A DNA stretch of 64,000 bases from Aphrophora alni (lineage: Eukaryota; Arthropoda; Insecta; Hemiptera; Aphrophoridae), in assembly GCA_963513935.1 (NCBI GenBank), contig OY740774.1:85522890-85586889 (forward strand). The letters run 5' to 3'. Each line of letters opens with the position of its first letter. The first letter of the stretch is position 1. Position numbers and translations under genes: made by a program. Below the pieces are notes generated by a model that did not search any database, was not told where the DNA came from, and saw nothing but the letters and a program-made list of their open reading frames with translations. Positions 1-10,095 of the stretch are shown piece after piece.

Positions 1-775
1 CATAAAATTTATCTTTTTTAACTTTTAAAAGCTAACTTACAAAATTAACCCTTTCTTATTTTATTTCTTGGTTTTTTAACTCTAACTTTTAAAGTAACAA
101 TGATACTAAAATTCTTTTAATGCAGTTAACTATATTTAGGTACTCGTAACCTTAATTTATTTATTTATCATCCAAAATAATTTAAATATTTTACAAAAAT
201 TAATTTTACTAAGTTATCTTATTTAGTAGAATGATTCATCACTCTTGTATGGACAGGTCAGTTAATTAACAAGTCCTGTGCAGATGCTTGCAGATGAACT
301 CTCACCCTTGAATATAATTGTATAGGCTTTGCCAACCTGTCAATACTGGTTATAACTTAGTAAAAAACAGTACAGTACTTATAAAACGTACTTTATGAAA
401 ATTTTAATTTTTTCGTTTTTTGGGTATTTTTGAGACTTGAGCAGTTTGGGTAATTATCCCAAACCGTCTCACTACTTTATTTTGAAACAATGAGATCATA
501 TTAGATGTCGAGAGTCAATTTTGATAAACTACCAATATAAATGAATTAAGTAGAAAATACTAAATATAAGAGTAGGAACTCGACTTGAAAATACAAATCA
601 ACTTATGCATATGACAATTTTGTATGCAAATTTATATTCCATCTGGTGGTTGTATGTTGTGTATGAAAATACAAAGACATGGTTGGGGCAAAGAATCTTC
701 CTACACAGTCTCTACTATAAAATAAATGAAATGGATGAAATATAAAAAAATATGACTGTTATTAATACAATTGTA
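1..775. other. Intergenic, no feature seen
   Basis: AT-rich sequence with stops in all frames. I find no coding similarity and no terminal repeat. It ends at the TTAA that borders the next element. Confidence 0.5.
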
Positions 776-1371
776 TTAACCCTAGAATGGTAATGCGTAG
801 TCTGTCAGACGGCGGTCCCTATAAAAACCGATCTGGGAAACGGAGTAGGGATATTACGAATGCCGCATCCCTAATACCTTCCCCTCCTTACTCAAGGCCA
901 ATATTAGTCCCAAATAAAAACTGTTTACTTCGCTATATTAGTTCCAGTGAGATAATCGTCGCATGATAGACTACGCAATACCATTACGTTAATTTTTTGT
1001 CTTCTGCAATAATTGCTTTGTGTTTTATATTTTTTTGACATGTTTAAATCTGTACAGAGTTTTCTAAATTAAAAATATAAAAAAAGTAGTGTTTATTTTA
1101 TATCTAATTAGTTTAGTGGGACGTTTTCAGAGCAAAACATGAAAAAACATATCTGTTTAGAGCACCAAGGAATGATATGTGTGGACTGTACCAAAAATTG
1201 TAAATAAACAAACACGACTTAAATATGTCTACAGCAATATAATCAATTTATAATCTAATATGCATTTAATATATATATTTTTTTTTAATTTGTTTTTTTT
1301 CCCATGAGTAGTCGGAGAGACAACATGTTACCATTTATGTATGTAATAAGGCGTTACCATTCTAGGGTTAA
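776..1371. mobile_element. Short piggyBac-type MITE
   Basis: The element proper is 780-1367 (588 bp), bounded by TTAA at 776-779 and 1368-1371. The left end reads CCCTAGAATGGTAATGC and the reverse complement of the right end reads CCCTAGAATGGTAACGC, one mismatch in 17. TTAA duplication plus CCCT-type termini is the signature of piggyBac transposition. A further inverted copy of the subterminal motif (ACTACGCAATACCATTACG) lies at about 971-989, and the left half holds a GC-richer block at 800-900. There is no ORF, so it must have been moved in trans. Nearly identical ends suggest it is not very old. Confidence 0.85.
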
Positions 1372-1965
1372 TATAGTACAATGCAATAATCTTAAGTTTA
1401 AAATATTTATTTGATCTCAGGTATTGTCTTTGAAATGCCCTGGCTAGCCCTTTTGGTTTATATAGCTAATATGTTCAATTTAATAACAAAAACTAGATAA
1501 TCTCTTCTTTTAGGGAAAACATTAAGGATAACTTAACTTAATACTAACAATTATTTGGGTGATGTGTAAATCTATATGGGTGATAAGCTTGGGTGAAAAT
1601 ATGTAATAATGAAGGGTGATTTTATAATTTATGAATATTAGTAAGAATTAATATTAAAATTTAAATGTTTAATTGAGGTGTCCGTTTATAGTCCTTTATT
1701 GTTATATTATTTTATGTGCACAAGATGTTAGGTTGAAGTAGCTATTTGATGGGAGTTTAATTAAAGTTGGCCACTTACCAAATTTGTTATTATTATAATT
1801 ACCAACTCTTCTCTTAACAATTTAGTTCTGATACTGGTTACCGCTATTAAGTGTTTTGGTTTGGTATCACGAGTTTATGTCTCTCTTGAGGTAGTATTAG
1901 TATATTTGTAGACCCCTTGTTAAAGACGTATGACCTTTTTTGTGTCCTCGCCAATCATGATCTCC
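1372..1965. other. Intergenic, no feature seen
   Basis: AT-rich spacer between the MITE and the LINE. No coding signal or repeat recognised. Confidence 0.45.
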
Positions 1966-1979
1966 TAATCCTCTCACCT
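1966..1979. repeat. Left target-site duplication of LINE
   Basis: TAATCCTCTCACCT here is repeated exactly at 6922-6935, directly flanking the LINE. A 14-bp duplication is typical of target-primed reverse transcription. Confidence 0.9.
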
Positions 1980-2309
1980 GCGGTTGGTAGTACTGATTTC
2001 AAACGAGTGAAACATTTGTGTAACGAGCTCTTGGATATTTAGTGATTTTCTGTGGTAAAACGTTGCAAATGAGTGTAAGATATTTTGCGAATTGCAATTA
2101 AGACTGTAAGTAATATTAAGTGGCAGACATAAGTTGTTTAAAGACTTTTATAAATTAAAAAAACAAGAAAAGTGTCTGTTAGTGGATTGTTTGTCGGTTA
2201 CAACGGGCAGGTAAGGCACAGATAGATAACGGCCGGCCAGTGTTGCCAACTTGAGTTGTGACGTGTACAGAATATCGTATGTTCTGATAACTACTTGTTT
2301 AGTTAATTT

Positions 2310-3191
2310 ATGGATAATAAGTCAATTACTGATTTTTTTACACCTAAAGTGAATAACAATGGTAAACGTCCAAGGGTAGTTTCGCCTGAAGAGAGTTATA
2401 AAAGTGACAATATAATGGGGGAGAGTAAAGTAGGAGATTTGACGCATAGTGAGTTAATGGCGGCTATCGGCGCCCTGCTGGATAGTAAATTATCGTCTTT
2501 GGCAACGAAGGAAGATTTTAATGTAGTGGCTGAAGATATTAAAATTTTAAAAAATGAAAATGAAAATTTGAGGAAGGACTTGCGCTTAATTAAAGATAGA
2601 GAGAAACTCATTATGGATAGGTTAGATGATTTAGAGGGGCGATCTCGAAGAAATAACCTCATATTTAGAGGTATTACATATAATAAGGGTGATGACTGCT
2701 TAAGAATAATAAAGGAATTTTGTGTAAATATGTTGCAATGTCGCAGCAACCTTTGGATTAACCGTGCCCACCCCCTTGGAACAAATGGCTTACTGATAGC
2801 CCACCTTCCGGACGATGCTGACGTCGACTTCGTAATGAGAAATGCGAAGAAATTAAAAGGAACGGGTTATTTTGTCTACCGCGACTACACTAAAGAAGTA
2901 AGGAACAAGAGAAGGCAATTGATGGCTGTCAGAGGAGAACTGGAACGATTAGTTGGCCGACGGCGAATGCCGATAGTATTTGATCGCCTGATCGTCGAAG
3001 GACACCATTTTTTCTGGAACAAAGGCAACCTAATGGCGGGAAAGGAAGATGGCTGTGCAAAGATACAAGAACTGCTGAAAATCGACCTATCTACATTCAT
3101 TGATAATCTGGAGGAAAACCATGGACAGCAACGACACAACAACGGCTCTATAGCAACAACGCCGACTGCAACGGTGGAGGAAAGGAAGTGA
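2310..3191 (+). CDS. LINE ORF1 protein (RNA-binding, coiled coil)
   Basis: A 293-residue ORF1 protein of a non-LTR retrotransposon. Such proteins bind the element RNA and form the ribonucleoprotein that carries it to the nucleus. Residues 1-50 are polar and basic (starting MDNKSITDFFTPK). Residues about 55-110 form a heptad-rich coiled coil that ends in LEGRSRRNNLIFRGI, a motif common at the start of the RRM-like domain of L1-type ORF1 proteins. Residues 110-240 carry the presumed RRM and basic C-terminal domain, and the last 50 are low-complexity. I see no CCHC knuckle. The ATG at 2310 is the first in frame. It stops at TGA 3189-3191; the frame then stays open straight into ORF2. Confidence 0.88.
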   Translation: MDNKSITDFFTPKVNNNGKRPRVVSPEESYKSDNIMGESKVGDLTHSELMAAIGALLDSKLSSLATKEDFNVVAEDIKILKNENENLRKDLRLIKDREKLIMDRLDDLEGRSRRNNLIFRGITYNKGDDCLRIIKEFCVNMLQCRSNLWINRAHPLGTNGLLIAHLPDDADVDFVMRNAKKLKGTGYFVYRDYTKEVRNKRRQLMAVRGELERLVGRRRMPIVFDRLIVEGHHFFWNKGNLMAGKEDGCAKIQELLKIDLSTFIDNLEENHGQQRHNNGSIATTPTATVEERK

Positions 3192-3251
3192 GAATGCAAC
3201 CGCACCTATCAAAGAACATCGCCCAAGAAAACCTCTAGAGGTGATGTATCA

Positions 3252-6200
3252 TTGACAATCCTATCATACAATGTACACGGGTTAAGAAATAAACTCAGTG
3301 ACTTTAAGTTAATTAATTTTTTGTTAGATTACGACATAATAATTTTGTTAGAAACTTTTATAACAGAAGTTGATTTTGATTTTTTAAGAAACTATTTTAG
3401 TAATTTCAGGTTAAAGTTAATACCAGCAATTAAGGAGGGTACTTTTGGGAGGCCTCGAGGAGGCAGTTTAGTTGGAATTAATTTAAAATCTAATTTTGTA
3501 AATAATATAAATTTTGTTCATAATGATATAGCTCATGCTGTAGAAGTTAAGTTAGAAGAATCTCATTTTACTCGCATTTTACCCATTTATTTAAATTTCA
3601 ACTGTTGGGAAAGAGATTTCAGTGCCTTGTCAGATTATGTTAGTTCTAATTCAAACATGAGTTTTATTATTATTGGTGATTGTAACGCAAGAACTGCAAA
3701 CAAACAAAATATAAATGTTAATCTTATAAGTAGTTTAAGCAATATTAAAGAATTACGTACATCTAAAGACACAATTTGCAATATTAGGGGGAAAAAATAT
3801 TTGGAGTTTTGTGATAATTATGGGCAAGTCATTTTGAATGGGCGCACAATCTCAGACGATAAAGGTCAATACACTTTCATTAGTAACATGGGGTCCTCTG
3901 TAATTGATTTGGCAAGTATTTCACTAAACAGTTTAGATTGGGTTAAGGATATGTGTGTGAAAGAATTTATTGGGTCGGACCATTTACCAATTCAGCTAGA
4001 GATATACGCGCGATTAGATAATAAAATAAAGGAAGTAAAAAGTTTCCCTATGTTACCTAAATTAATGTGGTCAGTATCGGATGATCGGTTTTATAAAAAT
4101 AAGGTAGATAGTAAGTTAAACTTAGTAGAATCTAACGAAAATGTACAAGTAATGCTAGACGAGATAACGGACATTGTGAGAGGGGCTGCGCACCAGGGTA
4201 AACAAAATAGGGGTAAGAAAAGTGCGTCTAGGGGGAAAAACAAATGGTTTGACAAAGAGTGTGATAAGGCTAGAACTAAAGTATTCAAATTATTAAATCT
4301 ATACAGGGGATACAATAATATTTATGTCAAAAAATTATATTTGGAAGCTAACAAGGATTATAGTAAAATAAGGGATTTGAAAAAGAAACAGTTTAACAAA
4401 GAGTTAATTAAAAAACTACAAAATGTTAAGAATACGAAAGATTTTTGGGAGGCCGCGAAAAGTTTAAAAAAAGGAATGAATTATGTGGGAAACAATATTA
4501 AGGTGGAAGACTGGGTTAGGCACTTTAAAATGCTGCTTGATCCCCCCATAAGTATGCAGCCTGTTTTGTTTGCAGAACCTTTTTTTAAAGTTAAGTGTCT
4601 AGATAAAACAATCGATATGTGTGAAATAAGACAGGTATTAAAGGCTTCAAAAGATAATAAAGCGCCAGGGTTCGACCGCATACCTTATGAATTTTATAAA
4701 CAAGCTCCAGACAAATTAATTGAAATTGTTCTAAAAATGTTTAATTTAATTTGGGATAATGGGAAAGTGCCGATTAGTTTTAAAAAATCTATTGTATATC
4801 CATTACACAAAAAAGGTGATGTTAATGATGTAAGCAACTATAGAGGTATTTGTTTTATTGATGCTATCGCCAAACTTTTTACGGGTATAATTTTAAACAG
4901 GTTAGAAAAATGGGTTAGGGAAAACAATATATTAAATGAGTACCAAGCGGGGTTTAGGAAAGGTTATTCCACCATTGACAATATATTCAATCTCATGTCT
5001 ATGATAAATCTGAGGCTCGCATTAAACAAGGGAAAGCTTTATTGTTTTTTTGTTGATTTTTCTGCGGCCTTTGATAGGATAGATCGAAAGTCATTGTTTT
5101 ATAAACTATATTCTCTGGGAGTGTCTACAAAAATTGTGAGGATTTTACAAAGTTTGTATAATGGTACTGCAGCAGGGGTTTGGTGTGGGGAGGGGGTGTC
5201 CAATTGTTTTGAAACAAGCAAGGGCTTAAGGCAGGGATGTCTGTTAAGTCCACTGTTATTCTCTTTATTTATAAACGACTTGCACGAGGTTCTAGGAGGC
5301 GGTTGTCAGTTCGGTGACGCGAAGATCAGAGTGTTGTTATATGCTGATGACATTGTGTTGCTGGCCCCTGCTCCTGTAGTATTGCAATATATGATAACAA
5401 ATTTAGAAAGATATTGTGACGCTTGGAATTTGAAAATAAATTTGGACAAATCTAAAATTATGGTCTTTCGAAATGGGGGGAAATTATCGTCTCATGAGCG
5501 ATGGTTTTATAAAGGTGAACGGATTGAATGTGTCAACAAGTATAAATATCTAGGTCTGACTCTGACACCAGCATTGTCTTTACAATGTCATTTTGAAGAG
5601 AAACTGACAGCATCTAAAAATGCCATCAATCATGCTTGGGTAAATTTGTTAGGCCATGCAAGTATTACCCTATTAACTAAATCGGAATGTTTTAAAGCTG
5701 TAGCCAGGTCAATCATGTGTTACGGAGCCCAAGTGTGGGGATATCGGGAACATGATTCGGTAGAACAGCTGTTACGTTTTTTTATCAAACGGATTCTGTG
5801 TCTGCCACAAAACACACCTAACTATATGTTGTATTTGGAGACAAATTTTGAAAAATTGTTTGTTTTTGCTTTTAAGTTACATTTTAAATACATAATAAAA
5901 GTGCTGGACATGGCCGATAACCGTCTACCTAATATTTTATCAAAAGAAATAATTAGGAAAAATCTATTTTGGTTTCGAGAGTGGCAGTATTTGGCTGAAA
6001 GGCATTCTCTGCCGTTATCAGCTGATGCGGGACTATGGCGGGGGCAACTGATGACCTTATGGCAAGCGATAAGGGACGATGCTAGGCAGAAATGTATACA
6101 AGCCGCTAGGACAAGTCAGTACCATGCCTTATACAGAGAGGTAGACTATGACCTAGGCGATAAAACTTATTTTAGAGAGGAATTTAATTCAAAATTAATT

Positions 6201-6494
6201 GGATGGGTTTTCAAGTGTAGGGGAGATTTGCTTCATTTAAATTATAAACCTTGGGTCAGGGAACAAAATTATAATTGCTCTCTTTGTAATTTAAATCAGT
6301 TCGAGGATACATACCATTTTATCGGAAAATGTCCAATTTTAAAGGATTTCAGATTTAGGTGGTTCAAAACGCATGAACTAAGTAAGGAAGAGGTTTTAAA
6401 GTATTTAAATGGGCACGATTGGGTGCGGCTTGCAAAATTTTCTCAACAAGCTTGGCAATACAGATGGGCTTTAATTCAGGAATTTAATTTCTAA
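3252..6494 (+). CDS. LINE ORF2: endonuclease-reverse transcriptase
   Basis: A 1080-residue polyprotein that nicks the target and copies element RNA into DNA. Residues 1-250 are an APE-like endonuclease (SYNVHGL at the start, LLETFIT near 32, GDCNAR with D143, SDHLPI with H244). Reverse transcriptase follows at about 470-760: YQAGFRKGYST, FFVDFSAAFDRID, GLRQGCLLSPLLFSLFINDL and the catalytic YADD at 697-700. The C terminus has a C-x2-C-x10-H-x4-C knuckle beginning at C1009. Start: there is no ATG. The listed start is TTG, the frame is open back to 3192 right after the ORF1 stop, and the first in-frame ATG (3657) would remove half the endonuclease. It is therefore probably made by readthrough of the ORF1 TGA, non-AUG initiation or reinitiation. 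Confidence 0.92.
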   Translation: MTILSYNVHGLRNKLSDFKLINFLLDYDIIILLETFITEVDFDFLRNYFSNFRLKLIPAIKEGTFGRPRGGSLVGINLKSNFVNNINFVHNDIAHAVEVKLEESHFTRILPIYLNFNCWERDFSALSDYVSSNSNMSFIIIGDCNARTANKQNINVNLISSLSNIKELRTSKDTICNIRGKKYLEFCDNYGQVILNGRTISDDKGQYTFISNMGSSVIDLASISLNSLDWVKDMCVKEFIGSDHLPIQLEIYARLDNKIKEVKSFPMLPKLMWSVSDDRFYKNKVDSKLNLVESNENVQVMLDEITDIVRGAAHQGKQNRGKKSASRGKNKWFDKECDKARTKVFKLLNLYRGYNNIYVKKLYLEANKDYSKIRDLKKKQFNKELIKKLQNVKNTKDFWEAAKSLKKGMNYVGNNIKVEDWVRHFKMLLDPPISMQPVLFAEPFFKVKCLDKTIDMCEIRQVLKASKDNKAPGFDRIPYEFYKQAPDKLIEIVLKMFNLIWDNGKVPISFKKSIVYPLHKKGDVNDVSNYRGICFIDAIAKLFTGIILNRLEKWVRENNILNEYQAGFRKGYSTIDNIFNLMSMINLRLALNKGKLYCFFVDFSAAFDRIDRKSLFYKLYSLGVSTKIVRILQSLYNGTAAGVWCGEGVSNCFETSKGLRQGCLLSPLLFSLFINDLHEVLGGGCQFGDAKIRVLLYADDIVLLAPAPVVLQYMITNLERYCDAWNLKINLDKSKIMVFRNGGKLSSHERWFYKGERIECVNKYKYLGLTLTPALSLQCHFEEKLTASKNAINHAWVNLLGHASITLLTKSECFKAVARSIMCYGAQVWGYREHDSVEQLLRFFIKRILCLPQNTPNYMLYLETNFEKLFVFAFKLHFKYIIKVLDMADNRLPNILSKEIIRKNLFWFREWQYLAERHSLPLSADAGLWRGQLMTLWQAIRDDARQKCIQAARTSQYHALYREVDYDLGDKTYFREEFNSKLIGWVFKCRGDLLHLNYKPWVREQNYNCSLCNLNQFEDTYHFIGKCPILKDFRFRWFKTHELSKEEVLKYLNGHDWVRLAKFSQQAWQYRWALIQEFNF

Positions 6495-6886
6495 TTCCCT
6501 ATCGGGACGTCTATACATTTTTAAACTTTTGTTTCCACATGTTTTCCAAATTGTAAGATATTTTCCGTTTTGTAATTTAATACCGTAAATATAAATTTTT
6601 TTAAGATTTAATTTTGATGCAAATATTGGTAGTCCAGATTTGTTTTTAAATACATGTTTTCTAAAGTTATTTGTTTCTTATCAAGATCATCAAATGTGTG
6701 TAATGTGTTAATTTCTTTGATGTAATATGTGATTGTGTTTGAAAATTTCTACCCAACCAAGCAGACAGCCTAATCAGCTATGCTTTTAAAATGCAATTAT
6801 AAATATTTTAAGTTTATGGTTTGGAACAAGTTTAGTAATATAAAATTTAACAAATATTGTAATGGAATATTTTTGTTGTGAAATAA

Positions 6887-6921
6887 AGCATTTTTTCATT
6901 TCATTTCATTCATTTCATTCA
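6887..6921 (+). repeat. LINE 3' tail, TTTCAT/TTCATT repeats
   Basis: Short tandem TTTCATTTCATTCA units after an AATAAAG-like motif at about 6880. They end directly at the right target-site duplication. This is the 3' terminus used in place of poly(A). Confidence 0.8.
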
Positions 6922-6935
6922 TAATCCTCTCACCT
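6922..6935. repeat. Right target-site duplication of LINE
   Basis: TAATCCTCTCACCT, an exact copy of 1966-1979. Confidence 0.9.
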
Positions 6936-7544
6936 TCTTTTACTTCCCTTTTTGTAGCAAAATCTTTTCTTATTTCTTCTTCATCACTAGTTTATTATAT
7001 ATTGTATATTTAGCACTACACTTTCATAAATAAAATATAATCACAGTTTATTTATAAGAACTTATATATGGGTAACAATATGGTGAATGAACAATTAGTT
7101 TTAATGTGTATGTTATGGTCCATTAATGGAAATGGGCTATGTAATGAGAAGGTTTATTGATCATGACTGTTGTTTTGGTGGCGGTCAAGGTCTTGTGGTT
7201 GATGATATGGTACTCTGAGGTGATAGTTTATTTATAACCTGAATTAAAGTATTATTTTACTGTTTATGAAATAATGATAAATATAGAGTGTACATGCTGG
7301 ATGAATTTAATGGCAAAAAAACATGATATCGTCAATCAATACCATCTACCTTAATTTGAAAGAATTAAATCATATTTGATGTCGGAAGACACTTTAGAAG
7401 TACAAAAATCCATTAGTTTAGTAGAAAATGAGGTATATAAAAGTACAAAATTCAGGTTACGAATGACGACATTTATATTTTAAATGACTATGTTAGACTA
7501 TTTACCTTGTTTGTCATTTAACACATGATCTTTGGGCAGGTAAC
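6936..7544. other. Intergenic, no feature seen
   Basis: AT-rich unique-looking sequence without coding signal. Confidence 0.4.
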
Positions 7545-7672
7545 ATAAAAAAACCTACCCAGCAGGTTACCTACTCGGACCTAATAAGGAAAAATGGTCT
7601 GGGAAGGTAATTATATATAGGCCTACCTTACCAGACCTTTAGTTCTTTTACTAGGTTTGGCTAGGTCAATTT
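7545..7672. repeat. Palindromic AGGTCTGG unit, copy 1
   Basis: Two inverted arms around a short TATATATA core. The left arm contains GGTCTGGGAAGGTAA; the right arm reads CCTTACCAGACCTTTAGTTC followed by TTTTACTAGGTTTGG. The same arm sequence recurs at 10.6 and 11.6-11.9 kb. It abuts the 3' end of the minus-strand LINE remnant. No coding capacity. It looks like a small foldback element. Confidence 0.65.
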
Positions 7673-8199
7673 TTTTAATTTTTATTATTTGGCCAAGACA
7701 ATACCTTTATTATGGTAATACAATTACAGCAACAACTACAAAGCAATATAAATACAGTTAGTATACTACACTAGAACATTATACATAAAAAGACAAATAC
7801 CACATATGAAAACTATACATCAAACATACACATAATTTATGTTAAATTCATCTAAAATTAGGGTTTTGAACTGTATTAGACTACATTCATATATAACCTT
7901 AAAACAAACCAAAACTTTTAAAAATACAAGTTGTCCTAATTCATTTCGAAAAAATATATATAATAAGATCTTGTAAGTGTATTAAATTTAAACATTTTAA
8001 AACAATGTTACAATTTTGACAAATCTACAAGTAGTCCTATACAATCCATACTAACATAAATTTAATAACTCTTTATTTATTTTATTACCAACTAGGAGAT
8101 TTTGTTCATTGTATTAGCCATGCCACTAGTTTTTACATTTAAAACTTTTTTACTTCTAAAAATTACTTTCCCCCAGTGTGTAAAAAAGAAAAACACCAT

Positions 8200-8846
8200 C
8201 ATTCAATAGATGGCAATCCCATGAATTCTTCTATGGAATAAAAAATGTATTGCTTCAAGTAGCTTAACATTTCATTTTTAAATGCCCTTTCCTCTCTTAT
8301 TGCTTTAAGTTTATATGGAAGATGGTTGTGTAAGATGGCCCCAGAAACTGCTGGTGACTTTGAAGTTTAATAAAGCCTATGTTTTGGTATGGTTAAAATG
8401 TGTTTTTCTTGTATTGTGTCTGTGTACCTGTCTATGGTGTACTTCTGTGTGAATCTTCGAATACATGATAACACTCAGAATATAAACTGATGGAAAAGTT
8501 AAAATATCAAGCTTTTTGAAAAGAGGGTGGGAAGAATCTGAAGGCTATGCCTTTTACCAAAGATAGCCCGGAGGGCAGATTTTTGAATTTTGAAGACCTT
8601 TAACAATAACTCTTTAAAGCACTTCCCCACACAGCAACACCATATTGAAGGTGGGAGTAAAATATACCATAATATGACATCCTAATAACTGGTAAAAAGC
8701 AATAACTCTACAACCTTTTCAGAACATAAATTGAAGAGTTCAATTTTGTGGAGAATGCACTTATATGGCAACTCCAGTTCAATTTTGAATCTTTCGTCAC
8801 ACCAAAAAAATTTTATACTTTCTACTTCGATTAGTTGGTAATTATC
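8200..8846 (-). pseudogene. LINE ORF2 C-terminal region (remnant)
   Basis: Read on the minus strand from 8846 down: DNYQLIEVESIKFFGVTKDS, then KLNWSCHIS and TKLNSSIYVLKRL, then the SHLQYGVAVWG block, and finally HNHLPYKLKAIREERAFKNE with SYLKQYIFYSIEEFM near 8210. This order matches the thumb and post-RT region of Jockey/CR1-like LINE polymerases. Several frameshifts and stops break it. It is the downstream continuation of the RT fragment at 9567-10095; the two halves meet exactly at the Merlin insertion site. Confidence 0.75.
8839..8846. repeat. Left 8-bp duplication of Merlin element
   Basis: TAATTATC, repeated exactly at 9567-9574 on the other side of the element. Removing the element and one copy restores a readable LINE frame across the site. 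Confidence 0.88.
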
Positions 8847-9053
8847 GGTAATTATATAGCAGAGCTGCCTCACTTCAAAATCAATTTTTATGGGTTTTAT
8901 TCGTCAAATAAATGTTGGAAAAATATTTTATTATCGAAAAAAAGTGTCGGAAAGATGATTACATAATACAATAATACAATTACACAAGTAGTTTTTTCGT
9001 GAAAAAATTAACTTTGTGTTATCTTTCATACTCATGACATTTACTTCAATAAA

Positions 9054-9077
9054 CGTACGGAAGGTTTGGCCAGGTGG

Positions 9078-9125
<48 letters not shown>

Positions 9126-9149
9126 CAACCTGGCCAAACCTTTCGTGAC
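9054..9149. repeat. (TA)n microsatellite inside a palindrome
   Basis: About 23 TA units (9079-9124) flanked by inverted arms: left GGAAGGTTTGGCCAGGT, right ACCTGGCCAAACCTTTCG. It sits inside the Merlin element, just 5' of the transposase remnant. The arms resemble, but are not the same as, the AGGTCTGG units nearby. Confidence 0.75.
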
Positions 9150-9161
9150 ATATAATAATAC

Positions 9162-9416
9162 AGCCCTACATATGCGTACACTGAAGCACATACGCAGACA
9201 ATTGAACGTCAATGGAGGGAGGTGCGAGGAAATGTGCCGCGATATGGAAATTCAAAACAAGATTTCCATGGCCATATAGCCGAATTTATGTTTAAGAGAA
9301 AGTACAATGAGTATAATAATCGTTTTCATCATTTATGGCGAATTACGAGTGAAATACATTTAAATTCAATAAATTCCTCATCTACTGAATTTGCAGCAGA
9401 ATTTGACTCTGATTAA
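9162..9416 (+). pseudogene. Merlin (ISXO2-like) transposase, C-terminal fragment
   Basis: An open frame of about 84 residues whose start is lost. It contains HTQTIERQWREVRGNVPRYG followed by HIAEFMFKRKY and NRFHHLWRI, and ends in TAA at about 9414-9416. In ISXO2-like transposases the HTQTIER..W segment carries the third catalytic acidic residue (the Glu), and the NVPRYG and AEFMFKRKY blocks close the domain. The first two catalytic Asp regions are absent, so the copy cannot be functional. The identification rests on remembered family motifs plus the matching TIR and 8-bp duplication; I am fairly sure. Confidence 0.8.
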
Positions 9417-9566
9417 GATTTTCTTGTGTAATCTTGTGAAATTATGTTATGTAATCATCTTTCCGACACTTTTTTTCGATAGTAAAATATTTTTCCAACA
9501 TTTATTTGAGGAATAAAACCTTTAAAAATTGATTTTGAAGTGAGGCAGCTCTGCTATATAATTACC

Positions 9567-10095
9567 TAATTATCTGCAAAGATATCTATTTCACTGCAAT
9601 CTTTTCAGTTCTTTGCTCGATTTAAAGTTATGAAAGATTTAATCTCTAAAGCGTTATGGTTTTGATCAGATATGATGAGGGTTGTATCATCTGCATACAT
9701 AAGGGCTGAGCCCCAACTCAAATGAGCCCTATTGGGCAGGTCATTAATATATAGTATAAAGAAAACAGGACCCAGAATTGACCCTTGTGGTACACTATGG
9801 TTAATTGTAAGCACTTTCCCCTCAGTACATGTAAGCTCTACGCAATGATCTCTATTTTCCAGATATGTTGTAATCCTTTTCAGTGCTTTCCCTTGAATAC
9901 CATAGCTTATTAATTTATTTAAAAGCAGATCATGGTTCGTATAATCAAATGCTTTGCTCATGTCCATAAAAATATTAATGCAATTTTCTTTGTAATCAAG
10001 AGAGCAGTTAAAATTGTATCAACATTTATAATTATAACATCTATGATGCTCTTGCACTTCAAAAACCCTTATTGATAATATATTATATATTAACT
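9567..10095 (-). pseudogene. LINE reverse transcriptase fragment
   Basis: A minus-strand RT core. The uninterrupted stretch (9605 to about 10015) contains NCINIFMDMSKAFDYTNHD (palm motif with catalytic Asp), VPQGSILGPVFFILYINDLP and YADDT (the catalytic YxDD box). Upstream, GFLKCKSIIDVI of the fingers lies in another frame, showing a frameshift at about 10010-10015. Downstream the frame stops at 9605 and the protein resumes across the Merlin insertion at 8846. It would have copied element RNA; now inactive. Confidence 0.85.

Larger units (their letters stand above)
1980..6921 (+). mobile_element. Full-length non-LTR retrotransposon (LINE)
   Basis: A complete 4.94-kb element: 5' UTR (1980-2309), ORF1 (2310-3191), ORF2 (3252-6494), 3' UTR and a TTTCATTTCATTCA-type tail, all enclosed by a perfect 14-bp duplication. 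Both ORFs are uninterrupted, so the copy is recent and could be active. ORF2 has an APE-type endonuclease, reverse transcriptase and C-terminal zinc knuckle but no RNase H that I can see. ORF1 has a coiled coil followed by an L1-like RRM-type segment. The tail is a short repeat rather than poly(A), as in several I, CR1 or RTE-like groups. I cannot assign a clade with confidence. It lies outside the host gene. Confidence 0.93.
8847..9566 (+). mobile_element. Merlin-type DNA transposon, internally altered
   Basis: A 720-bp element with ~120-bp terminal inverted repeats (8847-8968 and 9445-9566; about 95% identical by eye) that begin GGTAATTATATAGCAGAGC. It is flanked by an 8-bp duplication. Merlin elements make 8-9 bp duplications and encode an ISXO2-like DDE transposase; the 3' end of such a gene survives inside (9162-9416). 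The 5' part of the transposase is missing, and in its place is a (TA)n tract in a palindrome. It interrupts the minus-strand LINE and is therefore younger than it. Confidence 0.82.

Noticed and set aside
2396..3205. Minus-strand ORFs over LINE ORF1
   Set aside because: They lie antisense to a well-supported ORF1 and have no recognisable motif.
8682..8873. 63-codon minus-strand ORF
   Set aside because: It is a chimera of Merlin terminal repeat and LINE coding sequence across the insertion junction.
9016..9279. 87-codon ORF with poly-(YI)
   Set aside because: It reads through the (TA)n microsatellite in the wrong frame for the Merlin transposase remnant.
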